From Neoroseomonas eburnea (GTDB taxonomy: Bacteria > Pseudomonadota > Alphaproteobacteria > Acetobacterales > Acetobacteraceae): a stretch of 64,000 bases of DNA. Shown here piece by piece: positions 8,397 through 17,499 of this stretch; position 1 is the first letter of the stretch, and each line of letters starts with the position of its first letter. Where the stretch lies: NCBI RefSeq assembly GCF_018129005.1, contig NZ_JAAEDL010000011.1:105152-169151 (forward strand), read 5' to 3'. Both the position numbers and the translations under genes were made by a program. Below the pieces are notes generated by a model that saw nothing but the letters and a program-made list of their open reading frames with translations, searched no databases and was not told the DNA's origin.

Positions 8397-9698
8397 TCAC
8401 GCCCGGCCCTGGATCATGGCGAGGTAGGTCGGCTTCAGCGCGACCTCCTTCATGATCCAGGTGATCCACAGTTCCTCGAGCGGCGCGATGACGCCGGGGA
8501 AGGAGGGGACCAGATTGTCCTGGTAGTCGAACTCCACCAGCATCGCGCGGCCGATGCGGGTGATCAGCGGGCAGGAGGTGTAGCCGTCGTAGCGCGCCGC
8601 GCTCTGCCGGCCCTCGATGGTGGCGACCAGGTGGTCCACCATGACCGGCACCTGCCACTTCACGCTCGCCGCTGTCTTCCCCTTCGGCACGCCGGCGATG
8701 TCGCCGACGGCGAAGATCTCGGGGAAGCGGACATGGCGGAGGGAATGGCGGTCCACCTCGGCCCAGCCTTCGCGGGCCCAGGCGCCGGTCTGCCAGCGCA
8801 GCGGGGAATCGCGCACGACGTCCGGCGCGCGCATCGGCGGCACCACGTTGATGAAATCGTAGCGGAACTCCTTCGGCCCCTCCGCCGTGCGGAAGGTCGC
8901 GACCTTGCGGCCGAGGTCGATGGCCGAGAGGTCATGGCCGTAGTTCACCGCCACGCCGCGGTCCTGGTAGAGCATGCGCACGCGCTCGGCGACGATCGGC
9001 ACGCTGAACAGCGCGCGCTGCGGCGCGTTGTAGATGAGTTCCGCCTTCCCGCGATTGCCGCGCCGACGGAGGATGTCGTCGGTGATAAAGGTGTATTTCA
9101 GCGGCGCGCCGGCGCATTTCATCTCCGTGGAAGGCCGGCCGAACAGGCCGATGCCGCCGCGGTCGGCGAAGGCGGACATGGCGCGCCAGGTGGCCTCGGC
9201 CTGCGCCGGCCCGGCATAGACCGAGCCGAGCCCGTCCTGGCCGATGCGTGCGGTGTCCATGCCCTCGATGGCATCGAAGTCGAGCGAGAGCCCGGTGGCG
9301 AGCACCAGGAAGTCGTAGGGTACCCGGCGGCCGGCATCGGTGGTCACGGTCTTGGCCCCGGGGTCGATCTCGGCGGCCCGCTCCTCCACCCATCGCACGC
9401 CGCGCGGGACGTAGTCCGCGGTGCGGCCGACCGTGTAGGCGGGGTCCTTGAGCCCCGCCGCCACCAGGGTGAAGCCCGGCTGGTAGAAATGCGCCTGGCG
9501 CCGGTCGAGCATCGTGATCTCGGCACCATCGAGCCGCTGCGCGAGGCGTGCGGCAGCCGCGAGCCCGGCGGCGCCGGCGCCGGCGATGACGATGCGCGCC
9601 CGTGTCGCAACCGCCGCCTGCGGCTGCGGCGGTGCCATTGCGGCCGCCGCGGCCGCCAGCACGGCGGCACGCCGGGTGAAGGCAGGGATCTTCGCCAT
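8397..9698 (-). CDS. sqr: Sulfide:quinone oxidoreductase (type II-like), FAD-dependent
   Basis: Oxidises sulfide to persulfide/polysulfide and passes electrons to the quinone pool at the membrane. At 433 residues it has a twin-arginine-like leader (FTRRAAVLAAAAAAM), an FAD Rossmann motif GAGAAGLAAAARLA at about 40-53, and DRRQAHFYQPGFTLVA. Cys195 in EMKCAGAPLK and Cys376 in YDGYTSCPLITR correspond to the two redox cysteines of type II SQR, the class shared with mitochondrial SQOR. FAEI-type FPEIFAVGDIAG binds the FAD ribityl chain. An ATG with GGGAGGACCC upstream was chosen over one nine codons earlier. No persulfide dioxygenase or rhodanese is adjacent. Confidence 0.88.
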   Translation of the reverse strand: MAKIPAFTRRAAVLAAAAAAMAPPQPQAAVATRARIVIAGAGAAGLAAAARLAQRLDGAEITMLDRRQAHFYQPGFTLVAAGLKDPAYTVGRTADYVPRGVRWVEERAAEIDPGAKTVTTDAGRRVPYDFLVLATGLSLDFDAIEGMDTARIGQDGLGSVYAGPAQAEATWRAMSAFADRGGIGLFGRPSTEMKCAGAPLKYTFITDDILRRRGNRGKAELIYNAPQRALFSVPIVAERVRMLYQDRGVAVNYGHDLSAIDLGRKVATFRTAEGPKEFRYDFINVVPPMRAPDVVRDSPLRWQTGAWAREGWAEVDRHSLRHVRFPEIFAVGDIAGVPKGKTAASVKWQVPVMVDHLVATIEGRQSAARYDGYTSCPLITRIGRAMLVEFDYQDNLVPSFPGVIAPLEELWITWIMKEVALKPTYLAMIQGRA

Positions 9699-9754
9699 CC
9701 TGGTGGGTCCTCCCGATGAATGCATGGCCGAGGCTCGGTCGCGTCACTTTGATG

Positions 9755-9799
9755 TAACGTAAGATTTGCGTTATATCTTCATAGACGAATATATTGCAA
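9755..9799 (-). promoter_or_regulatory. Predicted sqr promoter with two overlapping inverted-repeat operators
   Basis: An AT-rich island in otherwise very GC-rich DNA. On the minus strand TTGCAA (9799-9794), an 18-base spacer and TATAAC (9775-9770) form a good sigma-70-type promoter about 70 bases before the sqr ATG. Two inverted repeats overlap it. ATATCTTC-N6-GAATATAT (9773-9794) lies between the -35 and -10. TAACG...CGTTA (9755-9773) overlaps the -10 and start point. This geometry suggests repression, plausibly by an ArsR-type persulfide sensor of the BigR/SqrR class; the regulator itself is not in the window. Confidence 0.6.
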
Positions 9800-9986
9800 G
9801 CCACGCTCCGAAAGGCGGCTCGCGCCGCCGCCGTGACGGAGCCGGCACCGTGCCCGCCAGCCGTCCCGAGGCATCATTTCCGGCGTCGATGGCCGCCATT
9901 CCTCTGCCGCCCTGGTGTTTCCCGGCCGATCGTCCATATCGCCCGGTGACGCTATCCTCCTCATCCTCTTCCGCAGGATCCCCGAC

Positions 9987-10595
9987 ATGGACGTGAACAT
10001 GGCCCACGAGACGATCGACGAGCGCGCCCTCGACCAGCTCTTTCGCGAGGCTCGGACGCACAACAAGTGGCAGGACCGGCCGGTGCCGGAGGCCAAGCTG
10101 CGCGAGATGTACGACCTGCTGAAGATGGCGCCGACCTCGGCCAACGCCTCTCCGGCGCGCTTCGTCTTCGTGCGCACGCCGGAAGGCAAGGCGAAGCTGA
10201 AGCCCGCCCTGTCGGCCGGCAACCTCGAGAAGACGATGACCGCGCCGGTCACCGTCATCGTCGCCCACGACCTGCATTTCTACGACAAGCTGCCGGTGCT
10301 CTTCCCGCACGCCCCGGATGCGAAGAACTGGTTCACCGGCTCGGCCTCCTTCGCCGAGCAGACCGCCTTCCGCAACGGCTCGCTGCAGGGCGCCTACCTC
10401 ATCCTCGCGGCGCGCGCGGTCGGCCTCGATGCCGGGCCGATGAGCGGCTTCGACGCCGCCAAGGTGGACGAGGCCTTCTTCGCCGGCACGAACTGGAAGA
10501 CGAACTTCCTGGTCAACCTCGGCTACGGCGACCCGGAGGGCCTGTTCGCGCGCAATCCCCGCCTCGACTTCGAGGAAGCGGCGCGCTTCGAGTGA
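9987..10595 (+). CDS. Malonic semialdehyde reductase-like nitroreductase (RutE/HadB family)
   Basis: A 202-residue flavin-dependent nitroreductase-fold protein. The match to RutE is seen in [16 protein letters not shown] near the start and [18 protein letters not shown] (FMN contacts), then [26 protein letters not shown], and finally [30 protein letters not shown]. RutE reduces malonic semialdehyde to 3-hydroxypropionate in uracil breakdown, but no other rut gene is nearby. The enzyme may therefore serve another aldehyde or nitro substrate. The start is either this ATG or the ATG four codons later (MAHETIDE). It is divergent from sqr across the regulatory region. Confidence 0.88.
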   Translation: MDVNMAHETIDERALDQLFREARTHNKWQDRPVPEAKLREMYDLLKMAPTSANASPARFVFVRTPEGKAKLKPALSAGNLEKTMTAPVTVIVAHDLHFYDKLPVLFPHAPDAKNWFTGSASFAEQTAFRNGSLQGAYLILAARAVGLDAGPMSGFDAAKVDEAFFAGTNWKTNFLVNLGYGDPEGLFARNPRLDFEEAARFE

Positions 10596-10603
10596 AGCGG
10601 ACG

Positions 10604-10632
10604 GGGGGCGCCGGAGCGGAGCCCCCCGAAAT
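10604..10632 (+). terminator. Possible hairpin terminator after the RutE-like gene
   Basis: GGGGGGC at 10604-10610 pairs with GCCCCCC at 10622-10628 around an 11-base loop, nine bases past the stop codon. There is no U-tract, so intrinsic termination is uncertain; the hairpin could equally stabilise the mRNA end. Confidence 0.35.
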
Positions 10633-10721
10633 GCTTCAGGGCATGGCCGGGGCGGGTCTGGACTCCGGACCGCCGCAACCGGATATGCTGCAGCACAGGC
10701 CGCAGCATCGGTGACCGGACC

Positions 10722-11588
10722 ATGCCTCGCTCCCTATTCGCCTCCATCGCGATCGCAGCCCTCGCCGCCGCGCCGGGGCTCGCCCAGGCACAGAAATCCG
10801 GCGAGGACAGCCGGCCGGCGGTGATGTCCTTCGGCGCCGGGGGCCTCGGCACCGACGGTGCCGCGGCGATCGGCGCCGGTCTGCGCATCTTTCCCGCAGC
10901 CGGCGCCACGCCGGCACCGATGCCGGTGCCGAGCGTCACCCCGAGCCCGCCGCCACTGCCGCCGAGCGCGGCGCTGCCGGGCGGCAAGCCCGCCCCTGCC
11001 GGCGCGGCACCCGTCGCCGGCGCCGGCAAGCCCTCGCCGCTGGCGCCGACCGGGACCGCCGCGCTGCGCAGCCCGACCGCCTTCACCCCCACCGCCGCCG
11101 TGACGGCGCGCGTCCGGCAGGAGGTGCTCGCCGCCGCCCTCCCGACCAGCCCCAACCCGGCCGGGCTGCGCGCGGCGGTGCAATCCGGCGCGCCCTGGCA
11201 GGAATTCGACCGGCTGCTCATGCAGCACGGCTACGACCCGCGCGACCTCGCGGACGTGGTGGGCGCCTTCTACCTGATCACCTGGGAGGTCGCGACCGGC
11301 GGCGACGCCACGACGCAACCCGCCGGCATCGCCGCAGTGCGCGGCCAGGTTCGGCAGATGCTGGCATCCGCGCCGAACCTCGCACGCATGAGTGAGGCCG
11401 AACGCCAGGCGACGGCCGAAACCCTCGCCTTCCATGCCATGGCCATCGCTGCCCGCCACCGGGACCTGCACAACGCCGGCGCCGACCTCGTCGCCTACCG
11501 CGCGGAGGTCGCGCAGGCGGTGGGGCAGTTCCAGGGCATCGACCTGCGGCGGTTCACCCTCACGGCGAGCGGGTTCCAGCAGCGGTAG
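10722..11588 (+). CDS. Exported protein of unknown function with a proline-rich linker
   Basis: A 288-residue protein with a Sec signal peptide (MPRSLFASIAIAALAAAPGLAQA). A Pro/Ala/Gly-rich low-complexity linker follows at about residues 55-110. The C-terminal domain, about 170 residues, is helical and contains WQEFDRLLMQHGYDPRDLADVVGAFYLITWEV and later AETLAFHAMAIAARHRDLHNAG. I do not recognise a named family with confidence. The folded C-terminal domain with the GYDPRDLADV motif looks conserved and is probably periplasmic. It stands alone between a RutE-like gene and a repeat-filled spacer. Confidence 0.7.
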   Translation: MPRSLFASIAIAALAAAPGLAQAQKSGEDSRPAVMSFGAGGLGTDGAAAIGAGLRIFPAAGATPAPMPVPSVTPSPPPLPPSAALPGGKPAPAGAAPVAGAGKPSPLAPTGTAALRSPTAFTPTAAVTARVRQEVLAAALPTSPNPAGLRAAVQSGAPWQEFDRLLMQHGYDPRDLADVVGAFYLITWEVATGGDATTQPAGIAAVRGQVRQMLASAPNLARMSEAERQATAETLAFHAMAIAARHRDLHNAGADLVAYRAEVAQAVGQFQGIDLRRFTLTASGFQQR

Positions 11589-11613
11589 CTGGATGGCGCG
11601 GGGCGCGAGTTGA

Positions 11614-11873
11614 CGGGGGGGGGGCTTCGCCCCCCCGGGCTCCCCCAGCAGGGGACACGGTCCCTTGCACCCGCGGCAACCTGAGGCATCGGCTTCCAAG
11701 GCGTTTCGTTCACAGCAGGTGCCAACGCCGGCGCGATGCACCGGCGATGGAACTCCCGGCGGCATCGGCGTGCAGGGTCGGTGTGGCGGCTGCGAACGAA
11801 GCGAGGACCGCACCGCGTCGGACGGAAGCCCGGCCGGGATGGGATCGGAACCCTTCTCCGGCATGACGGCCGA
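11614..11873. repeat. Dispersed repeat, family 2, in a 285-base intergenic spacer
   Basis: A GGGGGGGCTTCGCCCCCCC hairpin is followed by GGCTCCCCCAGCAGGGGACACGGTCCCTTGCACCCGCGGCAACC-type sequence up to about 11705. The same order of elements recurs at 21531 and 55843, in each case just past a stop codon and in the same orientation relative to the upstream plus-strand gene. The rest of the spacer (to the convergent cyclodeaminase gene stop) shows no gene or RNA that I can support. Confidence 0.75.
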
Positions 11874-12809
11874 TCAACCGGTGCTCCGCCGATAGGCGAG
11901 GATGGCCGCGGCGAGATCCTCGCCCGCCCAGCCGACCGACTTGAACACGGTGATGTCCTCCGCCGAGCCTCGGCCCGGATGCGTGCCGCGGCAGAGATCC
12001 GCAAGTTCCGCCGCGACCTGCCCTTCCCCGATCGCGCCTTCGGCGATGGCCTGGACGATGTCCCCGGCCTCGGCCAACGCGCCGGCGCGCGTATCCACCA
12101 CCAGCGTCGCGCGCGCGAGCAGCGCGCCGTCGGCCTCCCGCATGTCGCGGCGATAGGCGCCGACCAGGTCGACATGCGTGCCTGGCCGCACCTCCGCCCC
12201 GCGCACCAGCGGCGCGGTGGAGAGCGTGGCGGCGGCAACGATGTCGGCCCCGGCAGGGTCGGGGCGATCGACGGCGCGGGCGGGCAGCCCCTCCTGCCCC
12301 AGCGCGGCGGCGAGACGCGCGGCATTGGCCGCGGTCGGCGACCAGATGGCGATGTCGGTGATCGGGAAGCGCGCGGCATATCCTTCTGCCAGCGCCCGCG
12401 CGACCTTGCCGCTGCCCAGCAGGAGCAGGCGGGCGCTGTCCGGCCGCGCCAGGTATCGCGCGGCCAGCAGGCTCGCAGCGGCGGTGCGCCGGTCGGTCAA
12501 CTCGCCGCCGTCCAGCAGGGCGAGCGGCGCACCGGTCGCGGCATCCGAAAGCAGGTAGGCGGCATGCACGGCCGGCTCCCCGCGTGCCGCATTCCCGGGC
12601 GCCACGTGCACGATCTTGACGCCGGTGTGCCCGCCGGCGCGCCAGGCCGGCATCAGCAGCAGCGTGTTCTCCGCTCCGCCGGTGCCCGGCATGACGTGGC
12701 GATGGCGCAATGGCGCCTCGCAGCCCTCGCGGAACATCCCGGCCAGCGCCTCGATCAGCCCGTCCCACGGCAGGGCGGCGCGGATCGCATCCCGGTCAAG
12801 CTGCAGCAT
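11874..12809 (-). CDS. Ornithine cyclodeaminase / mu-crystallin family protein
   Basis: A 311-residue NAD(P)-binding protein of the OCD/mu-crystallin family, which includes ornithine cyclodeaminase, alanine dehydrogenase and ketimine reductases. Visible features are the substrate arm (PLRHRHVMPG), VKIVHVAPGNAARGEPAV (substrate Lys), the Rossmann motif LLLLGSGKVARALAEGYA at about 120-137, and TAPLVRGAEVRPGTHVDLVGAY. The DxxxRRDMRE(A/T)D stretch and the late ITVFKSVGWAGEDLAAA motif are also typical. It is divergent from the aap amino-acid importer, which fits an amino-acid or imino-acid substrate. Which of the family reactions it catalyses cannot be decided from sequence. Confidence 0.88.
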   Translation of the reverse strand: MLQLDRDAIRAALPWDGLIEALAGMFREGCEAPLRHRHVMPGTGGAENTLLLMPAWRAGGHTGVKIVHVAPGNAARGEPAVHAAYLLSDAATGAPLALLDGGELTDRRTAAASLLAARYLARPDSARLLLLGSGKVARALAEGYAARFPITDIAIWSPTAANAARLAAALGQEGLPARAVDRPDPAGADIVAAATLSTAPLVRGAEVRPGTHVDLVGAYRRDMREADGALLARATLVVDTRAGALAEAGDIVQAIAEGAIGEGQVAAELADLCRGTHPGRGSAEDITVFKSVGWAGEDLAAAILAYRRSTG

Positions 12810-13034
12810 GCATCGAATCCCTGTTCGGCAACGCCCATCCCGGGGGGCGGCGCGAGCGGGCAGGTTTGCCCCCGCGGCCCGCGGTTTGCTAGGCCCCCTC
12901 CCCCCGAGGGTCCGGGGCGTCGTGAGGGGGATGTCTTGCGCGTTGATCCGCGCCCTTCCGTGGCGCAGCATGGCCGCCTGGGAGTACCGGTCCCGCCGGA
13001 CCTGGTGGGCGGGATATGTATGGGGAGAAGTTCC
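12810..13034. promoter_or_regulatory. Divergent promoter region of the cyclodeaminase gene and aapJQMP
   Basis: The 225 bases between two divergent transcription units must hold both promoters. It contains a run CCCCCTCCCCCCGAGGG and a GGTTTGCCCCCGCGGCCCGCGGTTTGC segment, but I see no convincing -35/-10 pair or operator. A GGGGAGAAG ribosome-binding site at 13022-13030 decides the GTG start of aapJ. Confidence 0.5.
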
Positions 13035-14087
13035 GTGAAACAGCCTGTTCGGCCGACCGTCCTGCGCAGCCTTGCCGCGGCCCTGCTTGCGATGGCGGTT
13101 TCGTTGCCGGCCACGGCGCAGCAGCAGCCTGCCGCGCCGGCCTCGGTAACGCTCGATGCCATCCGGGCACGCGGCACGCTGATCTGCGGCGTGAATACCG
13201 GGCTCGCCGGCTTCGCCCAGCCCGACAGCCAGGGCGTGTGGCGCGGCTTCGACGTGGACTATTGCCGCGCGGTCGCGATCGCACTGTTCAACGACCCGGA
13301 CAAGGTCCGCTTCGTGCCGACCACCGCGCAGAACCGCTTCACCGCGCTGCAGTCGGGCGAGGTCGACATCCTGTCGCGCAACACCACCTGGACGCTGTCG
13401 CGCGACACCTCGCTCGGCTTCGACTTCGCCGGCATCACCTTCTACGACGGCCAGGGCTTCATGGTGAAGGCGAGCCTCGGCGTACGCAGCGCACGCGAGC
13501 TCGACGGCGCCACCATCTGCGTGCAGCCGGGCACGACCACCGAGCAGAACCTGACCGACTGGGCGCGCGCCGCGCGCATCCGCTTCCAGCCGGTGGTGAT
13601 CGAGCGGCTCGAGGAGGTGGTGAACGCCTACCTCTCCGGGCGTTGCGATGCCTTCACGACGGACGTCTCCGGTCTCGCCGCGACGCGCGCCGTGCAGCCT
13701 CGCCCGGCCGAGCACGTCATCCTGCCCGACGTCATCAGCAAGGAGCCGCTCGGCCCGCTGGTGCGCCACGGCGATCAGCGCTTCTCCGATCTCGTGCGCT
13801 GGATCCATTTCGGCCTGCTGACCGCCGAGGAATTCGGCCTGACCAGCCAGACCATCGGCCAGGCGGCCGGCGACGCGCGGCCGGACGTGCAGCGCCTGAT
13901 CGGGCGGAGCGGCGACCTCGGGCGCATGCTCGGCGTGGACAATGCCTTCATGGTGAACGTGGTGACGCGCCTCGGGAACTACGGGCAGATCTTCGAACGC
14001 AACCTGACGCCGATCGGCATCCAGCGTGGCCCGAACGCGCTGTGGACGACGCCGGGCGGGCTGCAGTACGCGCCGCCCTTCCGCTGA
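13035..14087 (+). CDS. aapJ: General L-amino-acid ABC transporter, periplasmic binding protein
   Basis: First gene of aapJQMP. A signal peptide (VKQPVRPTVLRSLAAALLAMAVS) precedes a family-3 solute-binding domain of about 320 residues. Typical blocks include LICGVNTGLAGFAQPDSQGVWRGFDVDYCRA, VRFVPTTAQNRFTALQSGEVDILSRNTTWTL, and GFMVKASLGVRSARELDGATICVQPGTT. This form is the long AapJ/BztA type that delivers many L-amino acids. I chose GTG because GGGGAGAAG sits 5 bases before it; the alternative ATG five codons earlier (13020) would place the same Shine-Dalgarno inside the coding sequence. An 88-base gap precedes aapQ. Confidence 0.9.
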   Translation: MKQPVRPTVLRSLAAALLAMAVSLPATAQQQPAAPASVTLDAIRARGTLICGVNTGLAGFAQPDSQGVWRGFDVDYCRAVAIALFNDPDKVRFVPTTAQNRFTALQSGEVDILSRNTTWTLSRDTSLGFDFAGITFYDGQGFMVKASLGVRSARELDGATICVQPGTTTEQNLTDWARAARIRFQPVVIERLEEVVNAYLSGRCDAFTTDVSGLAATRAVQPRPAEHVILPDVISKEPLGPLVRHGDQRFSDLVRWIHFGLLTAEEFGLTSQTIGQAAGDARPDVQRLIGRSGDLGRMLGVDNAFMVNVVTRLGNYGQIFERNLTPIGIQRGPNALWTTPGGLQYAPPFR

Positions 14088-14175
14088 GCGATCATTCGCG
14101 GGGCGGGGATCATCCCCAGCCCCGCGGCATTTCCCCGCCCCCCGGCGGGCAACAAGACAGGTGAGGCTAGAGAAC

Positions 14176-15378
14176 ATGTCTGACGCGACCGTGGATCCAC
14201 GCTTCCGGCGAAAGCCGCCAAAACGGCCATTGCGGCTGTCCTGGGCGGATGAGCGCGTGCGCGGCATCGTCTGGCAGCTCGTCGTCGTCGGCATCGTCGG
14301 CTCGATCATCTATTGGCTGTGGTCGAACACCGTCCACAACCTCGAAGTGCGCCGCATCGCGACCGGCTTCGGCTTCCTCGGCCGGGAGGCGGGGCTGCCG
14401 ATCGCCGAGCACCTCATCCCCTACGACCCGACCGACACCTACCTGCGGGCGCTGACCGTCGGCGTGCTCAACACGCTGAAGGTCGCCGTGGTCGGCATCG
14501 TGCTGGCGACCATCCTGGGGACCGCGATCGGCATCGCGCGCCTGTCGAAGAACTTCCTCGTCGCCAAGATCGCGGCCTTCTACGTCGAGGTGATCCGCGA
14601 CCTGCCGCTGCTGCTGCAACTGCTGTTCTGGTACACGATCATGCAGGGCCTGCCGGGTCCGCGGCAGGCACTGAAGCCGCTGGACGGCGTGTTCCTGTCC
14701 AACCGCGGGTTCCGGCTGCCGGCGCTGGTCTGGGAAGGGGCGCACACGGCCGCCGTGCTGGCCTGCCTGGCCGGCATCGTCGCCACCTGGCTCTATGCGC
14801 GCTCGGCGCGCGCCAAGCAGATGGCGGACGGGCAGCCGCGCCGGGTCTGGCCAGCGGCGATCGCGCTGATCATCGGCCTGCCGCTGCTGGTGTGGCAGGC
14901 GATGGGCGCGCCCTGGGCGATCGACTGGCCGGCGCTGCGCGGGTTCAACTTCCAGGGCGGCATGAGCATGAGCCCGGAATACGCCGCGCTGCTGATCGGC
15001 CTTGTCACCTACACCGCCGGCTTCATCGCGGAGGTGGTGCGCGCCGGCATCCTCTCGGTGAGCCAGGGGCAATGGGAGGCGGCGCAGGCGCTCGGCCTGC
15101 GTCACGGGCCCGTGCTGCGGCTGATCGTGCTGCCGCAGGCGTTGCGCGTGATCATCCCGCCGATGACGTCCAACTACCTGAACCTGACGAAGAACTCCTC
15201 CCTGGCGGTCGCCATCGGCTACCAGGACATCGTCAGCATCGCGAACACCACGCTGAACCAGACCGGCCAGGCGATCGAGGGCATCGCCATCATCATGCTG
15301 GTCTACCTGACCATCAGCCTGTCCATCAGCCTCTTCATGAACTGGTACAATGCCAAGATAGCCTTGGTGGAACGGTGA
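14176..15378 (+). CDS. aapQ: General L-amino-acid ABC transporter, permease AapQ
   Basis: A 400-residue inner-membrane permease of the HisM/AapQ type. The N-terminal cytosolic segment is followed by a first helix at about residues 32-50. A core membrane region begins TVGVLNTLKVAVVGIVLATILGTAIGIARL. The EAA loop reads QWEAAQALGLRHGPVLRLIVLPQALRVIIPP, the contact site for the ATPase. Length and the large periplasmic insert are typical of AapQ/BztB, which is longer than ordinary amino-acid permeases. It pairs with AapM as a heterodimer, and the start lies 10 bases after AGGCTAGAG. Confidence 0.92.
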   Translation: MSDATVDPRFRRKPPKRPLRLSWADERVRGIVWQLVVVGIVGSIIYWLWSNTVHNLEVRRIATGFGFLGREAGLPIAEHLIPYDPTDTYLRALTVGVLNTLKVAVVGIVLATILGTAIGIARLSKNFLVAKIAAFYVEVIRDLPLLLQLLFWYTIMQGLPGPRQALKPLDGVFLSNRGFRLPALVWEGAHTAAVLACLAGIVATWLYARSARAKQMADGQPRRVWPAAIALIIGLPLLVWQAMGAPWAIDWPALRGFNFQGGMSMSPEYAALLIGLVTYTAGFIAEVVRAGILSVSQGQWEAAQALGLRHGPVLRLIVLPQALRVIIPPMTSNYLNLTKNSSLAVAIGYQDIVSIANTTLNQTGQAIEGIAIIMLVYLTISLSISLFMNWYNAKIALVER

Positions 15379-15388
15379 GGGCCCGGCC

Positions 15389-16534
15389 ATGAGCGACATC
15401 ACCGCAAGCACGCCCACCCTGCACGGCGGTAGCCCGGCGCGCAGCGCGCCGATCACCGCCGTCGGGCCGATCGCCTGGGTGCGCGCCAACCTCTTCTCGG
15501 GCTGGCTGTCCACCGCGGTCACGCTGGTGCTCGGCTATCTCATCGTGCGCGCCGTCATGGGCTTCGTGGACTGGGCCTTCGTCAACGCCATCTGGTCTGT
15601 GCCGGTGAACGGCAACGGCGTGGCGCAGACCCAGGCCTGCCGCGAGTTGCACGGCACCGGCGCCTGCTGGGCCGTGGTGACCGAGAAGCACCGCTTCATG
15701 CTCTTCGGCACCTATCCCTTCGAGCAGCACTGGCGTCCGGCCCTGGTCTGCCTGCTGTTCGTCGCCCTCTACATCGTCTCCTCGATGCGGAGCTTCTGGA
15801 ACTGGCGGCTGATCCCGATCTGGGCAGGCACGCTGACCGCCATCGGCATCCTGATGTGGGGCGGCGTCCTCGGCCTGCCCTATGTCCCGCAGGAGCGCTG
15901 GGGCGGCCTGCCGATCACGCTCATCCTCGCCACCTTCGGCCTCGCCTTCGCCTTCCCGCTGTCGATCCTGGTCGCGCTCGGGCGGCGGTCGAACCTGCCG
16001 GCGATCAAGGCGCTTTGCGTGCTGTACGTGGAGCTGATCCGCGGCGTGCCGCTGATCTCGCTGCTGTTCATGGCCTCCGTCATGTTCCCGCTCTTCCTCC
16101 CCGAAGGGATGAACATCGACAAGCTGCTGCGCGCGCAGATCGCCATCATCCTCTTCGCCGGCGCCTACCTGGCGGAGGTGGTGCGCGCCGGCCTGCAGTC
16201 CCTGCCCAAGGGGCAGTACGAGGCCGCCGACGCCATGGGCCTGTCCTACTGGCAGAAGACCGGGCTGATCATCCTGCCGCAGGCGCTGCGCACGGTGATC
16301 CCGCCGCTGGTCAACACCTTCATCGGCTTCTTCAAGGACACCTCGCTGGTGCTGATCATCGGCATCTTCGACCTGCTGACGGCGGGCAAGACCGCGATCG
16401 TCGAACCTTCCTGGCAGGGTTTCGGCGTCGAGGTCTATGTCTTCGTCGGCCTGATCTACCTGGTCTTCTGCTTCGCCATGTCGAAGTACAGCCAGGGGCT
16501 CGAGGCGGAACTCAACCGCCACCGCCGCCGCTGA
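15389..16534 (+). CDS. aapM: General L-amino-acid ABC transporter, permease AapM
   Basis: A 381-residue membrane permease, partner of AapQ. It contains several extra N-terminal hydrophobic segments before the core. The core begins [27 protein letters not shown] and includes the EAA loop [31 protein letters not shown]. The [22 protein letters not shown] segment is characteristic of AapM/BztC. It follows aapQ after 10 bases and precedes aapP after 34 bases, so the four genes form one operon. Confidence 0.92.
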   Translation: MSDITASTPTLHGGSPARSAPITAVGPIAWVRANLFSGWLSTAVTLVLGYLIVRAVMGFVDWAFVNAIWSVPVNGNGVAQTQACRELHGTGACWAVVTEKHRFMLFGTYPFEQHWRPALVCLLFVALYIVSSMRSFWNWRLIPIWAGTLTAIGILMWGGVLGLPYVPQERWGGLPITLILATFGLAFAFPLSILVALGRRSNLPAIKALCVLYVELIRGVPLISLLFMASVMFPLFLPEGMNIDKLLRAQIAIILFAGAYLAEVVRAGLQSLPKGQYEAADAMGLSYWQKTGLIILPQALRTVIPPLVNTFIGFFKDTSLVLIIGIFDLLTAGKTAIVEPSWQGFGVEVYVFVGLIYLVFCFAMSKYSQGLEAELNRHRRR

Positions 16535-16568
16535 CGCACGAAACAACAGGTCTGGGACACGACACGAC

Positions 16569-17363
16569 ATGAGCGCAGCCCTCGATACGCAAGGCCACAT
16601 CGCTTCCGCGGCGCGCACCGACGCCCCGCCGGCGATCGTGCTCGACAAGGTCAACAAGTGGTTCGGCGCGCTGCATGTGCTGCGCGACGTGGACCTCCAG
16701 GTCGCTCTCGGCGAGCGCGTGGTGGTCTGCGGGCCCTCGGGCTCCGGCAAGTCCACCATGATCCGCTGCATCAACCGGCTGGAAACCCACCAGGAAGGCA
16801 AGATCCTCGTCGACGGGATCGAGCTGTCGGACGACCTCCGCTCCCTCGATGCCATCCGGCGCGAGGTCGGGATGGTGTTCCAGTCCTTCAACCTATTCCC
16901 CCACCTCACCATCCTCGAGAACTGCACCCTCGCGCCGATCTGGGTCCGCAAGATGCCCAAGAAGGACGCCGAGGAGCTGGCGATGGAGTACCTCACACGG
17001 GTACGCATCCCGGAGCAGGCGAAGAAATACCCGGGCCAGCTCTCGGGCGGTCAGCAGCAGCGCGTCGCGATCGCCCGCGCGCTCTGCATGAAACCCAAGA
17101 TCATGCTGTTCGACGAGCCGACCTCGGCCCTCGATCCCGAGATGATCAAGGAGGTGCTCGACACCATGGTCATGCTGGCCGGCACCGGCATGACCATGAT
17201 CGTGGTGACGCACGAGATGGGCTTCGCCCGCCAGGTCGCCGACCGGGTGGTGTTCATGGACCGCGGCGAGGTGGTCGAGGTCGGCACCCCCGAGCAGGTG
17301 TTCAACGACCCCAAGACGGATCGGCTGAAGATGTTCCTCAGCCAGATCCTGCGGGGACACTGA
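16569..17363 (+). CDS. aapP: General L-amino-acid ABC transporter, ATPase AapP
   Basis: A 264-residue ATP-binding subunit that energises AapQM. Walker A is GPSGSGKS (about 55-62), the Q-loop is [17 protein letters not shown], the signature is [15 protein letters not shown], Walker B is [15 protein letters not shown], and the switch His lies in [20 protein letters not shown]. The class is polar amino-acid (HisP/GlnQ). It ends the aapJQMP operon. About 136 bases with a (GCC)n run separate it from kup. Confidence 0.95.
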   Translation: MSAALDTQGHIASAARTDAPPAIVLDKVNKWFGALHVLRDVDLQVALGERVVVCGPSGSGKSTMIRCINRLETHQEGKILVDGIELSDDLRSLDAIRREVGMVFQSFNLFPHLTILENCTLAPIWVRKMPKKDAEELAMEYLTRVRIPEQAKKYPGQLSGGQQQRVAIARALCMKPKIMLFDEPTSALDPEMIKEVLDTMVMLAGTGMTMIVVTHEMGFARQVADRVVFMDRGEVVEVGTPEQVFNDPKTDRLKMFLSQILRGH

Positions 17364-17499
17364 CCGCAGGCGCGGCGGCGATGCCCGCGCTGCCGCCCCC
17401 GCCGCCGCCGCCGCCATGCGTGGCCGGGGGTGGCGGGATTGCATTGGCATGCCCGCCGGCCCTATGGCTCCGCACCTTGCCGCACCGCAGCGAGGTCCC

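Noticed and set aside
11874..14309. An 811-codon minus-strand frame, apparently extending the cyclodeaminase gene upstream across aapJ.
   Set aside because: Only the last 311 codons match the cyclodeaminase family; the upstream part is antisense to aapJ and its leader.
17390..17416. A (GCC)n microsatellite before kup, a possible phase-variation tract.
   Set aside because: It lies outside the coding sequence chosen and too far from a promoter to judge; simple GC runs are common in this genome.
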